In this document: piece by piece, positions 37,534 to 46,843 of the stretch | Position numbering within the stretch: position 1 is the stretch's first letter | How the letters are laid out: every line of letters begins with the position of its first letter | DNA from: Nitrosomonadales bacterium | Lineage (GTDB): Bacteria > Pseudomonadota > Gammaproteobacteria > Burkholderiales > Gallionellaceae | Direction: 5' to 3' | Length of the DNA stretch: 64,000 bases | Assembly (NCBI GenBank): GCA_016199835.1 | Contig: JACQFX010000012.1 | Location: 1-64,000, forward strand | Translations under genes and position numbers: made by a program | Notes under the pieces: model-generated | The model's database searches: none | Told to the model about the DNA's origin: nothing | The model's input: the letters and a program-made list of their open reading frames with translations, nothing else

Positions 37534-38750
37534 TTGCCGCCATGCTCAGCGAAGCCTGGACGGCGATGGGCGCGAACCGTTTGCGCACCGTGCTCACCAT
37601 GCTCGGCATGGTGATCGGCGTGGGGGCGGTGATCCTGATGCTGGCCGTGGGGCAGGGGGCGCAGCAGCAGGTGCAGGTTTCCATCGAATCCATGGGCAGC
37701 AATCTGTTCATCATCCTGTCCGGTTCCACCACGTCGGGCGGCGCGCGCATGGGCGGTGGAGCTGCGCCGACGCTGACTGTGGCCGATGCGCAGGCTATCG
37801 AGGAATTGTCTGTCATCTCTGCGGCGGCGCCGTCTTCGCCGGGCTCGGCGCAGCTCGTGTATGGCCCGAACAACTGGAGTACGCAGATAGCGGGCGTCAC
37901 GCCGAGTTTCCTCAAGGTGCGCGACTGGCAGATAGCCGCAGGCTATCCCTTCACCGATTCGGACGTGCGTTCGGCCACCCAGGTTGCGTTGCTGGGACAG
38001 ACCGTAGTGCAGAACCTGTTCGGCGACGAAGACCCGGTGGGCAAGACCATACGCATCAAGAACAGCCCCTATGTTGTCCTCGGCGTGCTGGCGGCGAAAG
38101 GCCAGAGCCTGGACGGGCGCGACCAGGACGACACCGTGCTGGTGCCGGTAACGACCGCACAGCGCAAGCTGTTTGGCACGCGCTTTGGCGGTGCGGTCAG
38201 GTTCATCATGGCACAGGCCGCGTCGGCTGATGCCATGCCATCGGCGGAGCGCTCCATCAATGCGCTATTGCGCCAGCGCCACCGCATACGCGAGGGCGAG
38301 GACAACGATTTTTCCGTGCGCAACCTCACGGCCATGGCCAATACCGCCGCCGAGACTTCGCAAACCATGTCGCTGATGCTGGGTGCCATCGCGTCGATCT
38401 CGCTGCTGGTCGGCGGCATCGGCATCATGAACATCATGCTGGTGTCGGTGACCGAGCGCACGCGCGAGATCGGCATCCGCATGGCCATAGGTGCGCGCGG
38501 CAAGGACGTGCTGCTGCAATTCCTGCTGGAGGCCATTATCATCTCCGTTATCGGCTGCCTGATCGGCGTGTTGCTTGGCGTCGGCGGCGCACTCGCGGTA
38601 CATAAATTGACCGGCATGGAAGTGCTGGTGACCGTGACTTCCATCGTCACGGCTTTTGTCGTCGCGGCTGCGGTCGGGATATTCTTCGGCTGGTATCCGG
38701 CGCGCAAGGCATCCATGCTCAGGCCGATTGATGCGCTGCGCTATCAGTAG
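37530..38750 (+). CDS. MacB-type ABC transporter, permease
   Basis: 406 residues with a GTG start overlapping the ATPase stop. It has an N-terminal TM (about 20-45), a large periplasmic MacB-PCD domain (about 50-270) and three C-terminal TMs (about 285-400), the FtsX-fold layout. Conserved GIMNIMLVSVTERTREIGIRMAIGAR is present. It works with the ATPase and adaptor encoded just upstream. The outer-membrane channel would be the frameshifted TolC-like protein, or one encoded elsewhere. Confidence 0.9.
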   Translation: MIAAMLSEAWTAMGANRLRTVLTMLGMVIGVGAVILMLAVGQGAQQQVQVSIESMGSNLFIILSGSTTSGGARMGGGAAPTLTVADAQAIEELSVISAAAPSSPGSAQLVYGPNNWSTQIAGVTPSFLKVRDWQIAAGYPFTDSDVRSATQVALLGQTVVQNLFGDEDPVGKTIRIKNSPYVVLGVLAAKGQSLDGRDQDDTVLVPVTTAQRKLFGTRFGGAVRFIMAQAASADAMPSAERSINALLRQRHRIREGEDNDFSVRNLTAMANTAAETSQTMSLMLGAIASISLLVGGIGIMNIMLVSVTERTREIGIRMAIGARGKDVLLQFLLEAIIISVIGCLIGVLLGVGGALAVHKLTGMEVLVTVTSIVTAFVVAAAVGIFFGWYPARKASMLRPIDALRYQ

Positions 38751-38773
38751 ACAAATTCAACCGGGGATTTTGA

Positions 38774-39982
38774 ATGGAAGCCATGTCACAAACAGGAATT
38801 CCGGCGCGCAATAATCGCGGCAAGCCGATCGTGGTTGCTGCCGTTCTGTTTGCCGCGCTGGGCGCGGGCGTGTGGGCGTGGCTCGCGCAGAAATCGCCAG
38901 CCAATGCCAGGGGGGCGGGGCCGCTTCAGGTGGTGAGCGCGCAGGTCGGGCAGACGGATGTGCCGGTAAAGCTGACTACTGATGGCACGGTGACTGCGGT
39001 GCAGACCGTCGAGATACGCCCGCAGATAAACGCCACGATCAGGGCCGTGCATATCAGGGAAGGGCAGTTCGTGCGCAAGGGCGAGCGCCTGTTCAGCCTC
39101 GATGCGCGCACGGAGGAAGCCAACCTCAACAAAGCCACGGCGCAGGTGGACAAGGACAGGGCCGACCTAGCGAATGCCGAGCGCAATCTCGAGCGCCAGC
39201 GCGAGCTGTTGCGCCAGGAATACATATCGCGCTCGGAATTCGATACGGCGCAAAATGCGGTGGACGGTTTGCGCAACCAGCTTGCGGCGGATCAGGCTGC
39301 CGTGGAAGCGAGCCGCGTGGCGCGCAGCTTCAACGAGATTGCGGCGCCGATCAGCGGACGTTCCGGCGCCATTGCGGTTTATCCGGGCAGCCTGGTGCAG
39401 ACCAGCGGCGCCGCATTGGTCAGCATTGCGCAGGTTGACCCGATCGACGTCAGTTTCACTTTACCGGAGCGCGAACTCGCGGGTTTGCAACAGTCGCTGG
39501 CCAAGGGCGCAGTGCCGGTGAGCGCAAAGCCGGATGCAACTGGAGAGGAATCCATCAAGGGGCGCCTGATCTTTATTGATAACGCGGTGGACACGGCCAG
39601 TGGCACCATCCGGCTTAAAGCGGAATTCCCCAATGCCGCGCATCGCCTGTGGCCCGGCATGTTTGTCACGGTGGCGCTGGAGCCGCGCATATTGGTGGAC
39701 GCGCTTACCGTTCCGGCGCAGGCGGTGCAGACCGGGCCGGAAAATAAATTCGTGTATGTGATAGCGGAAGACAGCAAGGTGGCTGCCGTCCCGGTCAAGC
39801 TGCGGCTGATCCAGGATGGGCGCGCCGTGATCGAGGGGGCAGCATCGGGGGCGCGCGTCGTCGTGGAAGGCGCGCAGAATCTGCGTCCGGGCAGCGTGGT
39901 GGCCGAGGCGGAAAAGAAACCGAAGGTCGAGGACAGGCAAGGCAAGGGCAGCGGAAAACCCGACGGCGCAGGCAAGCAATGA
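38774..39982 (+). CDS. RND efflux periplasmic adaptor
   Basis: 402 residues, HlyD/MexA/MdtA type. An N-terminal membrane anchor (about 20-37) is followed by TVEIRPQINATIRAVHIREGQFVRKGERLFSL (lipoyl half), an alpha-hairpin (about 110-170), NEIAAPISGRSGAIAVYPGSLV (second half) and beta-barrel domains. The tail is Lys/Gly-rich. It overlaps the RND pump gene by 4 nt (ATGA) and is 24 nt after the MacB permease, so both systems are probably on one transcript. Confidence 0.9.
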   Translation: MEAMSQTGIPARNNRGKPIVVAAVLFAALGAGVWAWLAQKSPANARGAGPLQVVSAQVGQTDVPVKLTTDGTVTAVQTVEIRPQINATIRAVHIREGQFVRKGERLFSLDARTEEANLNKATAQVDKDRADLANAERNLERQRELLRQEYISRSEFDTAQNAVDGLRNQLAADQAAVEASRVARSFNEIAAPISGRSGAIAVYPGSLVQTSGAALVSIAQVDPIDVSFTLPERELAGLQQSLAKGAVPVSAKPDATGEESIKGRLIFIDNAVDTASGTIRLKAEFPNAAHRLWPGMFVTVALEPRILVDALTVPAQAVQTGPENKFVYVIAEDSKVAAVPVKLRLIQDGRAVIEGAASGARVVVEGAQNLRPGSVVAEAEKKPKVEDRQGKGSGKPDGAGKQ

Positions 39983-42900
39983 ACCTCTCCGAGCTATGTA
40001 TCCGCCGCCCGGTCATGACGGTGCTGTTGTCGCTCTCCGCCGTGCTGGCGGGGCTTATCGCTTACGGCTATATTCCCATCGCCGCCTTGCCGAGCTATGA
40101 CACGCCCACCATTTCGGTCAACGCATCGCTGCCCGGCGCGAGTCCGGAGACGATGGCGTCTTCGGTCGCCACACAACTCGAGCGCCAGTTCTCCACCATC
40201 TCCGGTCTGGCGGTCATCAGTTCGACGAATACGCTGGGCAATACCTCGATCACGCTGGAGTTCGACCAGGACCGCAACATAGACAGCGCGGCTCTGGACG
40301 TGCAGGCTGCGCTGCTGCGCGCGCAGCGCGCGCTGCCGACGGAGATGACTACGCCGCCGTCCTACCAGAAGGTCAATCCTGCCGATGCGCCTGTCATTTT
40401 CCTCTCGCTGACCTCGCCCTCGATGGCGCTGTCGGATCTGAACAGCTTCGCCAGCAATCTCATTTCTCCCACGCTGTCCACACTGCCCGGCGTCGCGCAG
40501 GTGAATATCAACGGGCAGAAAAAATACGCTGTGCGCATCCGCGTGCGCCCGCAAGCGCTGGCATCGCGCAACCTGACCCTGGACGACATCGCCAATGCGC
40601 TGCATAGCGCCAACGCCAATTCGCCGGTAGGCACGCTCGATGGGCCGCGCCAGACGCTGATCATCCAGGCCAATCGCCAGCTCGGCAATGCGGATGCCTT
40701 CGCCAATCTGGTCGTAGCCACCTCCCCGAATGGGGCACCGGTCAGGTTATCCGACGTGGCCGCAGTCGAAGACAGCGTGGAATCGGTGAAGACGGCAAGC
40801 TGGTCCAACGGTGAGCGCGCCATCACGCTGTCGGTGCAGCGCCAGCCCGGCGCCAATACTGTCGCGACGGTGGATGCGATCAAGGAGGCGATGCCCGGGC
40901 TCATCGCGCAGATGCCTTCGTCCGTGCAGCTCAAGTTGCGCAACGACCGCTCCGTTTCCATCCGCAATGCCATCCATGATGTGAAGATCACGCTGGCCAT
41001 CACCGTCGCCCTCGTCGTGCTGGTGATTTTCCTGTTCCTGCGCAAGGCCAGCGCTACGTTCATTCCGGCACTGTCGCTGCCGATCTCGTTGCTGGGTACG
41101 GTGGCGCTGATGGGCGCATTCGGCTACAGCATGGACAATATTTCACTGCTCGCCATCACGCTCGCCGTTGGCCTGGTGGTGGATGACGCCATCGTGATGC
41201 TGGAGAATATCGTGCGCCATGTCGAACACGGCATGCCGCCGTTGCAAGCCGCGCTACAGGGATCAAAAGAGATGAGCTTCACCATCATTTCTATATCTGT
41301 TTCGCTGGTCGCGGTGTTCATCCCTATCTTCTTCATGCCCGGTGTGATCGGCTTGCTGTTCCATGAGTTCGCCGCTGTGGTGGGCATCGCCGTGCTGGTG
41401 TCGGCGGCGGTATCGCTCACGCTGATCCCGATGCTGGCCAGCCGCTATCTGGTGCAGCACGAGACCGAAGGGCGCGGCATGAAAATGACCGCGTGGTTCG
41501 AGCGCGGCTTTGCCCGCGTGTTGTCTGCCTATGAAGGCGCGCTCGACTGGGCGCTGCAACACAGGCGCACGGTGCTCGGCATCGCCATTGGCACCTTGGC
41601 GCTCACCGTCGCATTGTTCATGGCCTTGCCCAAGGGTTTTTTTCCGAACGAAGATATAGGCCAGGCTTTGATCACGGTGGAAGCGGTCGAGGATATTTCT
41701 TTTCCGGCGATGACTGAATTGTTGCAGCGCACGGGCGCAGTGATACGCGCCAATCCCGCCGTGGATACGCTCATCGTCAACGCGAACGACAGCAACAGCG
41801 GGCGCTTGTTCATGACGCTCAAGCCGCGTGGCGAGCGTCCGCCCATGGATAAAGTGGTCGAACAATTGCGCCGCGAAGTGCGCGCCGTTCCGGGCGTCAA
41901 CGTCTATATCAATCCGATCCAGAACCTCAGGCTCGGCGGCCGCGTCAGCAAGAGCCGCTACCAGTACGTCATGCGCAGCGTGCGCGCCGAGGAATTGCGC
42001 GCGGCGGCAAACGGCCTGATGGCGAAGATGGCGGAGGATGCCATTTTCCGCGACGTCACCAGCGACTCGCAGCTGAAAGGGCTGCAAGCGCGCCTCAATA
42101 TCAACCGTGACAAGGCCAACCTGCTCGGCGTGCAGATCGCCGACATCCGCACGGCGCTGTACAGCGCATTCGGCGAGCGCCAGGTGTCGACCATCTACAC
42201 GGCTAGCGACAGCTACCAGGTCATCATGCAGGTTGCGGCGGAAGACCGCGCAGACGAAAGCGCCTTCGGCAAAATCCATGTGCGCGGCAAGAACGGCACG
42301 CTGGTCGCGCTGACCAGTATTGCGAGCGTAGCACGCGAAGTGGGGCCGTTGTCCATTAATCACACGGGTCAGATCAACGCGCTGACGGTCTCGTTCAATC
42401 TCGCGCCCGGCGCGGCGCTGGGCGATGCCTCGCAGCGCATCGAGAACTTCAGGAGCGAACTCAATATGCCGGTGAGCATCCTCACCAGCTATGGCGGCGA
42501 TGCGGCGGCATTCCGGTCGTCGCAATCGAGCCAGCTCGTGCTGATCATGGCCGCCTTGCTGGTGATCTATGTGCTGCTGGGCGTGCTGTACGAGAGTTAC
42601 ATCCATCCGGTCACGATACTTTCCGGACTGCCCTCGGCGGCGGTCGGCGCGCTGGCGATGCTGTGGCTGTTCGACATGGAGCTTTCGATCATCGCGATGA
42701 TAGGCATCCTGATGCTGATCGGCATCGTCAAGAAGAACGCCATCATGATGATAGATTTCGCGCTCAACGCGCAGCGCAACGAGAACATGGCGCCAAGTGT
42801 GGCGATACGCACCGCCTGCCTGCTGCGTTTCCGTCCGATCATGATGACCACCTCGGCGGCGCTGATGGGTGCGCTGCCGATCGCCATCGGTTTCGGCGCG

Positions 42901-43050
42901 GGTGCGGAATTGCGCCAGCCGCTGGGGCTGGCCGTAGTCGGCGGCTTGCTATTTTCGCAGGTGATCACGCTGTTCATTACGCCGGTGATCTACCTCTATC
43001 TCGATCGATTTTCCGGGAGCGGGCCACTCAAGCTGGCAGGTGAAGCCTGA
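39979..43050 (+). CDS. RND multidrug efflux pump, HAE1 type
   Basis: 1023 residues with twelve predicted TMs and two large periplasmic loops, the AcrB/MexB/MdtB design. The proton-relay residues are visible: the Asp pair in GLVVDDAIVMLENI (TM4) and the Lys in VKKNAIMMIDFA (TM10). It exports hydrophobic drugs or bile-like compounds by proton antiport through the adaptor encoded upstream. The actual substrate is unknown. It is the last gene of the block, 69 nt before the convergent histidine-kinase gene. Confidence 0.93.
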   Translation: MNLSELCIRRPVMTVLLSLSAVLAGLIAYGYIPIAALPSYDTPTISVNASLPGASPETMASSVATQLERQFSTISGLAVISSTNTLGNTSITLEFDQDRNIDSAALDVQAALLRAQRALPTEMTTPPSYQKVNPADAPVIFLSLTSPSMALSDLNSFASNLISPTLSTLPGVAQVNINGQKKYAVRIRVRPQALASRNLTLDDIANALHSANANSPVGTLDGPRQTLIIQANRQLGNADAFANLVVATSPNGAPVRLSDVAAVEDSVESVKTASWSNGERAITLSVQRQPGANTVATVDAIKEAMPGLIAQMPSSVQLKLRNDRSVSIRNAIHDVKITLAITVALVVLVIFLFLRKASATFIPALSLPISLLGTVALMGAFGYSMDNISLLAITLAVGLVVDDAIVMLENIVRHVEHGMPPLQAALQGSKEMSFTIISISVSLVAVFIPIFFMPGVIGLLFHEFAAVVGIAVLVSAAVSLTLIPMLASRYLVQHETEGRGMKMTAWFERGFARVLSAYEGALDWALQHRRTVLGIAIGTLALTVALFMALPKGFFPNEDIGQALITVEAVEDISFPAMTELLQRTGAVIRANPAVDTLIVNANDSNSGRLFMTLKPRGERPPMDKVVEQLRREVRAVPGVNVYINPIQNLRLGGRVSKSRYQYVMRSVRAEELRAAANGLMAKMAEDAIFRDVTSDSQLKGLQARLNINRDKANLLGVQIADIRTALYSAFGERQVSTIYTASDSYQVIMQVAAEDRADESAFGKIHVRGKNGTLVALTSIASVAREVGPLSINHTGQINALTVSFNLAPGAALGDASQRIENFRSELNMPVSILTSYGGDAAAFRSSQSSQLVLIMAALLVIYVLLGVLYESYIHPVTILSGLPSAAVGALAMLWLFDMELSIIAMIGILMLIGIVKKNAIMMIDFALNAQRNENMAPSVAIRTACLLRFRPIMMTTSAALMGALPIAIGFGAGAELRQPLGLAVVGGLLFSQVITLFITPVIYLYLDRFSGSGPLKLAGEA

Positions 43051-43118
43051 TCCTGTTCTTCGATGTCCGCGACTTCGTGTGGCATCGCCAATTGGATGTG
43101 ATATGTTTGCCGGGCTGG

Positions 43119-44471
43119 TCAGTGCAGAAAACGGAGTTTCACGCTCAGTCCGCCCAGAGTGGAACGGTCGAAGGTGAGCGCTGCGTGATGGATTTCCGCG
43201 ATACGTTGCACGATGGATAGTCCCAGGCCAACACCGTCTGTTGTGCCCGGAGCGATGCGATGGAAGCGCTGGCCGAGCAGGGCGAGTTGTTCCTCGGAGA
43301 CGCCGCTGCCGCTGTCGGCGATCTCGAGTTCAGTCTGCGCATCGTCGGCAAGGCATAGCTTTACTTCCACGCGACCGCCAGGCGGCGTATAGCGGATGGC
43401 GTTGTCCAGCAGGTTGCGCAGCAGTATGCGCAACATGTCGGGCGCCCCGGCGATCTGCGCCATGGTTTGCGACGAGAAACCGATTTCGATGTTTCTGGCA
43501 AGCGCATCCGCACCCAGCTCTGCGCAGCATTCGCGCACGAGCTCTTCCAGATCCACGTGTTTCGGGTCGACCTGTGGCGCGGCCTCGTCGAGCCGCGACA
43601 GCGTGAGCAGTTGACCGACCAGATGCGCCATGCGCTCCGCACCCTGCAAGGCCTTGGCGAGGCATTCCTTGCGTTCGTCATCGTCGGTGGATAATTGTGC
43701 TGCCTGGACTTGTGCCTGTAGCGCGGCGAGCGGTGTGCGCAGTTCGTGCGAGGCGTCTGCGGTGAAACGCCGCTCGTTTTCCATGGCGCGTGCGATGCGG
43801 CCGAGCAACTTGTTCAGTGCCTCGACCACCGGTCCGATCTCTTGTGGCGCATCGCGCAGCGTCACCGGATTGAGCTGTTCCGGGCTGAGGCTGTGCAGAG
43901 AGTCGGTCAGATTGCGCAAGGGGTGCAGGCCGAAGCGCACGGCCAGCACGGCCAGCACAGCCAGCACGGGCAGGCCGAACAGAAAGGGAGCGATGTTGTG
44001 CCAGGCTACTTCTCCGGCCAGTTCGTTGCGCGCGCGGTCGCTTTGCCCGACCAGCACATCGAGGCCGCGCTGCGTGTCGCGCTGCCGGTAATAGCGCCAG
44101 TGTTCTCCCTGCCACTCGCCGCCGCTGTATCCTTCCGCCACCTGTAGCGCGGATATCATGCCGGAGGCGTTGGAGGAGCGCAGCAGTTCGCGCGGATATT
44201 CACGGTTCGTGTTCCACACCTGGAACGCCAGTGTTTGCTGATATTTATGTGCGTGCGGCGGCATTGCTTCCGCCTCATCGTCGTTGTCGGAGTGGGTTGC
44301 GACAACCATCAGGTTTTGCGCGTACTGGGCGAGTTGCGCATCGAACAACTGGTCTGCCTCGTACATGGCATTCTTGTAGCTTTCATATCCGGCCAGCAGG
44401 CCGAACAGCAGCACAGAACCGAGCACCAGCAGCGTGAGTCGGGTTTGCAGGGAGAATTTGTGCGAGCTCAT
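43119..44471 (-). CDS. QseC/PmrB-like sensor histidine kinase
   Basis: 450 residues. TM1 (about 12-32), a ~130-residue periplasmic domain with an acidic/His patch (HSDNDDEAEAMPPHAH), TM2 (about 162-182), HAMP, and the H-box TADASHELRTPLAALQAQ. The N-box (RNLLDNAIRYTPPGG) and G-boxes (DSGSGVS, GVGLGLSI) are intact. The acidic periplasmic patch could bind metal cations. Its ATG overlaps the response-regulator stop by 4 nt. The pair lies divergent from the SHP/DHC cytochrome genes, which it probably controls. Confidence 0.9.
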   Translation of the reverse strand: MSSHKFSLQTRLTLLVLGSVLLFGLLAGYESYKNAMYEADQLFDAQLAQYAQNLMVVATHSDNDDEAEAMPPHAHKYQQTLAFQVWNTNREYPRELLRSSNASGMISALQVAEGYSGGEWQGEHWRYYRQRDTQRGLDVLVGQSDRARNELAGEVAWHNIAPFLFGLPVLAVLAVLAVRFGLHPLRNLTDSLHSLSPEQLNPVTLRDAPQEIGPVVEALNKLLGRIARAMENERRFTADASHELRTPLAALQAQVQAAQLSTDDDERKECLAKALQGAERMAHLVGQLLTLSRLDEAAPQVDPKHVDLEELVRECCAELGADALARNIEIGFSSQTMAQIAGAPDMLRILLRNLLDNAIRYTPPGGRVEVKLCLADDAQTELEIADSGSGVSEEQLALLGQRFHRIAPGTTDGVGLGLSIVQRIAEIHHAALTFDRSTLGGLSVKLRFLH

Positions 44472-45130
44472 GTTTCGCGCCCCACGCTGTAACCTATGCC
44501 GCGCAGAGTGCGGATGAAATCGCTGCCGAGTTTCCTGCGCAAGTGGTGGATGAAGACTTCCACGGTGTTGCTGTCCGCGCTGTCGCTCCATCCATACAGG
44601 CTTTGTTCCAGTTGCGCGCGGGTCAGCACCCGGCCCGCATTCTGCATAAGCAGTTCGAGTACGGCGAATTCCTTGGCGGAGAGCTCGACCTGTTTGCCGT
44701 CGCACCAGGCGAGCCGCGCATCCGGATCAATCTCTACTGCGCCTATGCACAGATGCGGGGCGGAACGTCCGGCGGAGCGGCGAATCAAGGCGCGCAAGCG
44801 GGCGGCAAGCTCTTCCATGTCTATGGGTTTCACCACGTAATCATCTGCGCCCAGGCCGAAGCCTTTGAGCTTGTCGGTTTTGCTGTCGCGTGCGGTCAGG
44901 ATCAGGATGGGCGTGTGCAGCCCTTTGTCGCGCACCGCTTGCAGCAGCGCCAAACCATCCTGTTGCGGCAGGCCGAGATCGAGCACCACGGCGGCGTACT
45001 CTTCGCCGTCCAGGGCATTTTCTCCCTGCCGTCCATCGCGCATCCAGTCTACCGTAAAGCCCAGATGGCCCAAGCTCTTCTGCATGCCATCGCCGAGCAG
45101 CGCGTCGTCTTCCACCAGCAGTATGCGCAT
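44468..45130 (-). CDS. QseB/PmrA-like response regulator
   Basis: About 220 residues, OmpR family. The receiver has VEDDALLGDGMQ, the phospho-Asp in VVLDLGLPQQDG and Lys in VVKPID. The C-terminal winged helix ends RGIGYSVGRE. Two ATGs are adjacent (45133 and 45130); the second is better spaced from GGAG. A CTTAAT-N5-CTTAAT box lies 26 nt upstream, so it probably controls itself and the divergent cytochrome operon. Confidence 0.9.
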   Translation of the reverse strand: MRILLVEDDALLGDGMQKSLGHLGFTVDWMRDGRQGENALDGEEYAAVVLDLGLPQQDGLALLQAVRDKGLHTPILILTARDSKTDKLKGFGLGADDYVVKPIDMEELAARLRALIRRSAGRSAPHLCIGAVEIDPDARLAWCDGKQVELSAKEFAVLELLMQNAGRVLTRAQLEQSLYGWSDSADSNTVEVFIHHLRRKLGSDFIRTLRGIGYSVGRET

Positions 45131-45155
45131 CATCGCTCCGAATTATTTTGCATCC

Positions 45156-45172
45156 ATTAAGCCACGATTAAG
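45156..45172 (-). promoter_or_regulatory. PmrA/QseB-type box (CTTAAT-N5-CTTAAT)
   Basis: Exact direct repeat CTTAAT-CGTGG-CTTAAT on the minus strand, between the regulator gene and the divergent cytochrome gene at 45244. It matches the known PmrA box and the related QseB site. Confidence 0.68.
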
Positions 45173-45243
45173 ACTGGTTTGCCATAGTGCGTTCACAGCA
45201 CGGCACATGCCAAAGCCGGACTTAACGAAAAGGAGCTTTAATC

Positions 45244-45657
45244 ATGAACGCGAAAAGTTTTTGCCTCACATTGATGCTTTTGACTGGCGCAAGTTCAGTA
45301 TTCGCTGAAACTCCGGCCAGCCTGGTTTCTTCTTATGCTGCGGATGCGGCTAAAAGCACGCCGGGATTCGCGCCTTCCGCCCAGCGCGGCCAGGTGTTCT
45401 TTAACAAGGATTGGGGCGTGTCGCAGAAGATGGGAAATTGCACGGTCTGCCACAGCAAGAACCTGAAGGTAGCGGGGAAACACGTGGTCACCGACAAGCC
45501 GATAGATCCGCTTGCGCCGTTAGCCAATCCTGAGCGTTTCACCAGTCTCAAAAAAGCGGAGAAGTGGTTCAAACGCAATTGCACGGAAGTGGTAGGACGT
45601 GAATGCACCGCAGCAGAAAAGGCTGACTTTATTCAATTCGTTTCACAAGGAGTTTAA
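45244..45657 (+). CDS. SHP-like monohaem cytochrome c (DUF1924)
   Basis: 137 residues with a signal peptide (cleavage near VFA-ET). One haem site, CTVCH (residues of about 60-64), and the later NCTEVVGRECTAAEK segment are as in the sphaeroides haem protein (SHP), where an Asn is the sixth ligand and O2 or NO can bind. It is periplasmic. It lies 2 nt before the dihaem cytochrome gene and then a cytochrome b gene. This three-gene set is known from other proteobacteria, often with a QseBC-like pair. Confidence 0.82.
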   Translation: MNAKSFCLTLMLLTGASSVFAETPASLVSSYAADAAKSTPGFAPSAQRGQVFFNKDWGVSQKMGNCTVCHSKNLKVAGKHVVTDKPIDPLAPLANPERFTSLKKAEKWFKRNCTEVVGRECTAAEKADFIQFVSQGV

Positions 45658-45659
45658 TC

Positions 45660-46148
45660 ATGAAAGCAAATAAGACATTGGTGACGTGGTTCACAGCGCT
45701 GGGTTTTGTTGTGGGCAGCACGCTGGCGCATGCGGAGAGGGAAGGCTTGTCTGTCCCGCAGAATCCGAAATGGAAAGAGGAGTGCGGCAGTTGCCACATC
45801 GCCTATCCGCCGCAATTGTTGACGGCGGATAGCTGGGAGCAAGTCATGGGCAATCTGGGCAAGCATTTTGGCGCGAATGCCAGCATGGATGCCAAGGATG
45901 CCAGCGACATACTCGACTATTTGAAGCGCCATGCGGGCAGCGGCGACAGGCATAGCGCAGCTAGTCTGCGCATCAGCGATACGCAATGGTTCAAGCGCGA
46001 GCATCGCGAAGTGCCGCGCAATTATTGGGCAGACAAGCGGATCAAGAGTGCATCGAATTGCACGGCCTGCCACGTCAATGCCGCACGCGGCGATTGGTCG
46101 GAGCATGGCATACGCATGCCGAGCGGAATGCGCATGGAAGACGATTGA
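45660..46148 (+). CDS. DHC-like dihaem cytochrome c
   Basis: 162 residues with a signal peptide (cleavage near LAHA-ER). Two haem sites, CGSCH (about 41-45) and CTACH (about 139-143), fit the DHC family, the electron donor to SHP. It overlaps neither neighbour but is packed between the SHP-like gene (2-nt gap) and the cytochrome b gene (38-nt gap), so all three are probably one operon. Confidence 0.87.
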   Translation: MKANKTLVTWFTALGFVVGSTLAHAEREGLSVPQNPKWKEECGSCHIAYPPQLLTADSWEQVMGNLGKHFGANASMDAKDASDILDYLKRHAGSGDRHSAASLRISDTQWFKREHREVPRNYWADKRIKSASNCTACHVNAARGDWSEHGIRMPSGMRMEDD

Positions 46149-46186
46149 GATCGGAGTGCAGCTAAACTCGGAACGAGGATAAGGTC

Positions 46187-46795
46187 ATGGAAAAAATACT
46201 GGTCTGGGATATTCCTACGCGCATCGGACACTGGTTGCTGGTCACGGCTTTCGCGGTGTCCTACCTGTCGGGCGACAGCGAAACCTGGCGGCTGGTGCAT
46301 GTGACGGCAGGCTTCGCGGTGGGCGGCGTGCTGGCCTTCCGCCTGTTCTGGGGCATGGCCGGCACACGCTATGCGCGCTTCTCCTCCTTCCTGTTTTCGC
46401 CGCGCGAGGTGTTCTCCTACCTGCGTGGATTGCTGCAAGGAAAACCCGGCCATTGGGTCGGGCACAACCCTGCGGGAAGCTATGCGATCTATGCGCTGCT
46501 GTTACTGGGCCTGGCCGTGGTGGGCAGCGGCTGGGCCGTGTATGCCGACGTCGGCGGCGACTGGCTGGAAGAAGTGCATGACACGCTGTCTTACGTCATG
46601 CTGGGCGTGGTCGGCATACATGTGGCGGGCGTGGCGGTGAGCAGCCGTTTGCACCACGAGAACCTGGTGCGCAGCATGATCACCGGCTACAAAAATGGAA
46701 GACGCGAAGAGGGCATCGCATCCGGCAAAGGATTATGGATCATCCTGTTGCTGGGGCTGGTGATGTCGGCTGCGGCGGCGGGCTTGTTAAGTTAA
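46187..46795 (+). CDS. Cytochrome b561-type membrane protein
   Basis: 202 residues with about four or five TM helices and His residues in GHWLLVTAF, LVHVTAGFAVG, EVHDTLSYVMLG and GIHVAGVAV that can ligate two b haems. It belongs to the Ni/Fe-hydrogenase or thiosulfate-reductase cytochrome b superfamily. It most likely carries quinol electrons to DHC and then SHP. The final 25 residues form an extra C-terminal TM. Confidence 0.88.
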   Translation: MEKILVWDIPTRIGHWLLVTAFAVSYLSGDSETWRLVHVTAGFAVGGVLAFRLFWGMAGTRYARFSSFLFSPREVFSYLRGLLQGKPGHWVGHNPAGSYAIYALLLLGLAVVGSGWAVYADVGGDWLEEVHDTLSYVMLGVVGIHVAGVAVSSRLHHENLVRSMITGYKNGRREEGIASGKGLWIILLLGLVMSAAAAGLLS

Positions 46796-46843
46796 CGTTG
46801 CCGTCCCGATGTTCCGCGTCGTTGTAGCTGATCTATTTTCCCG

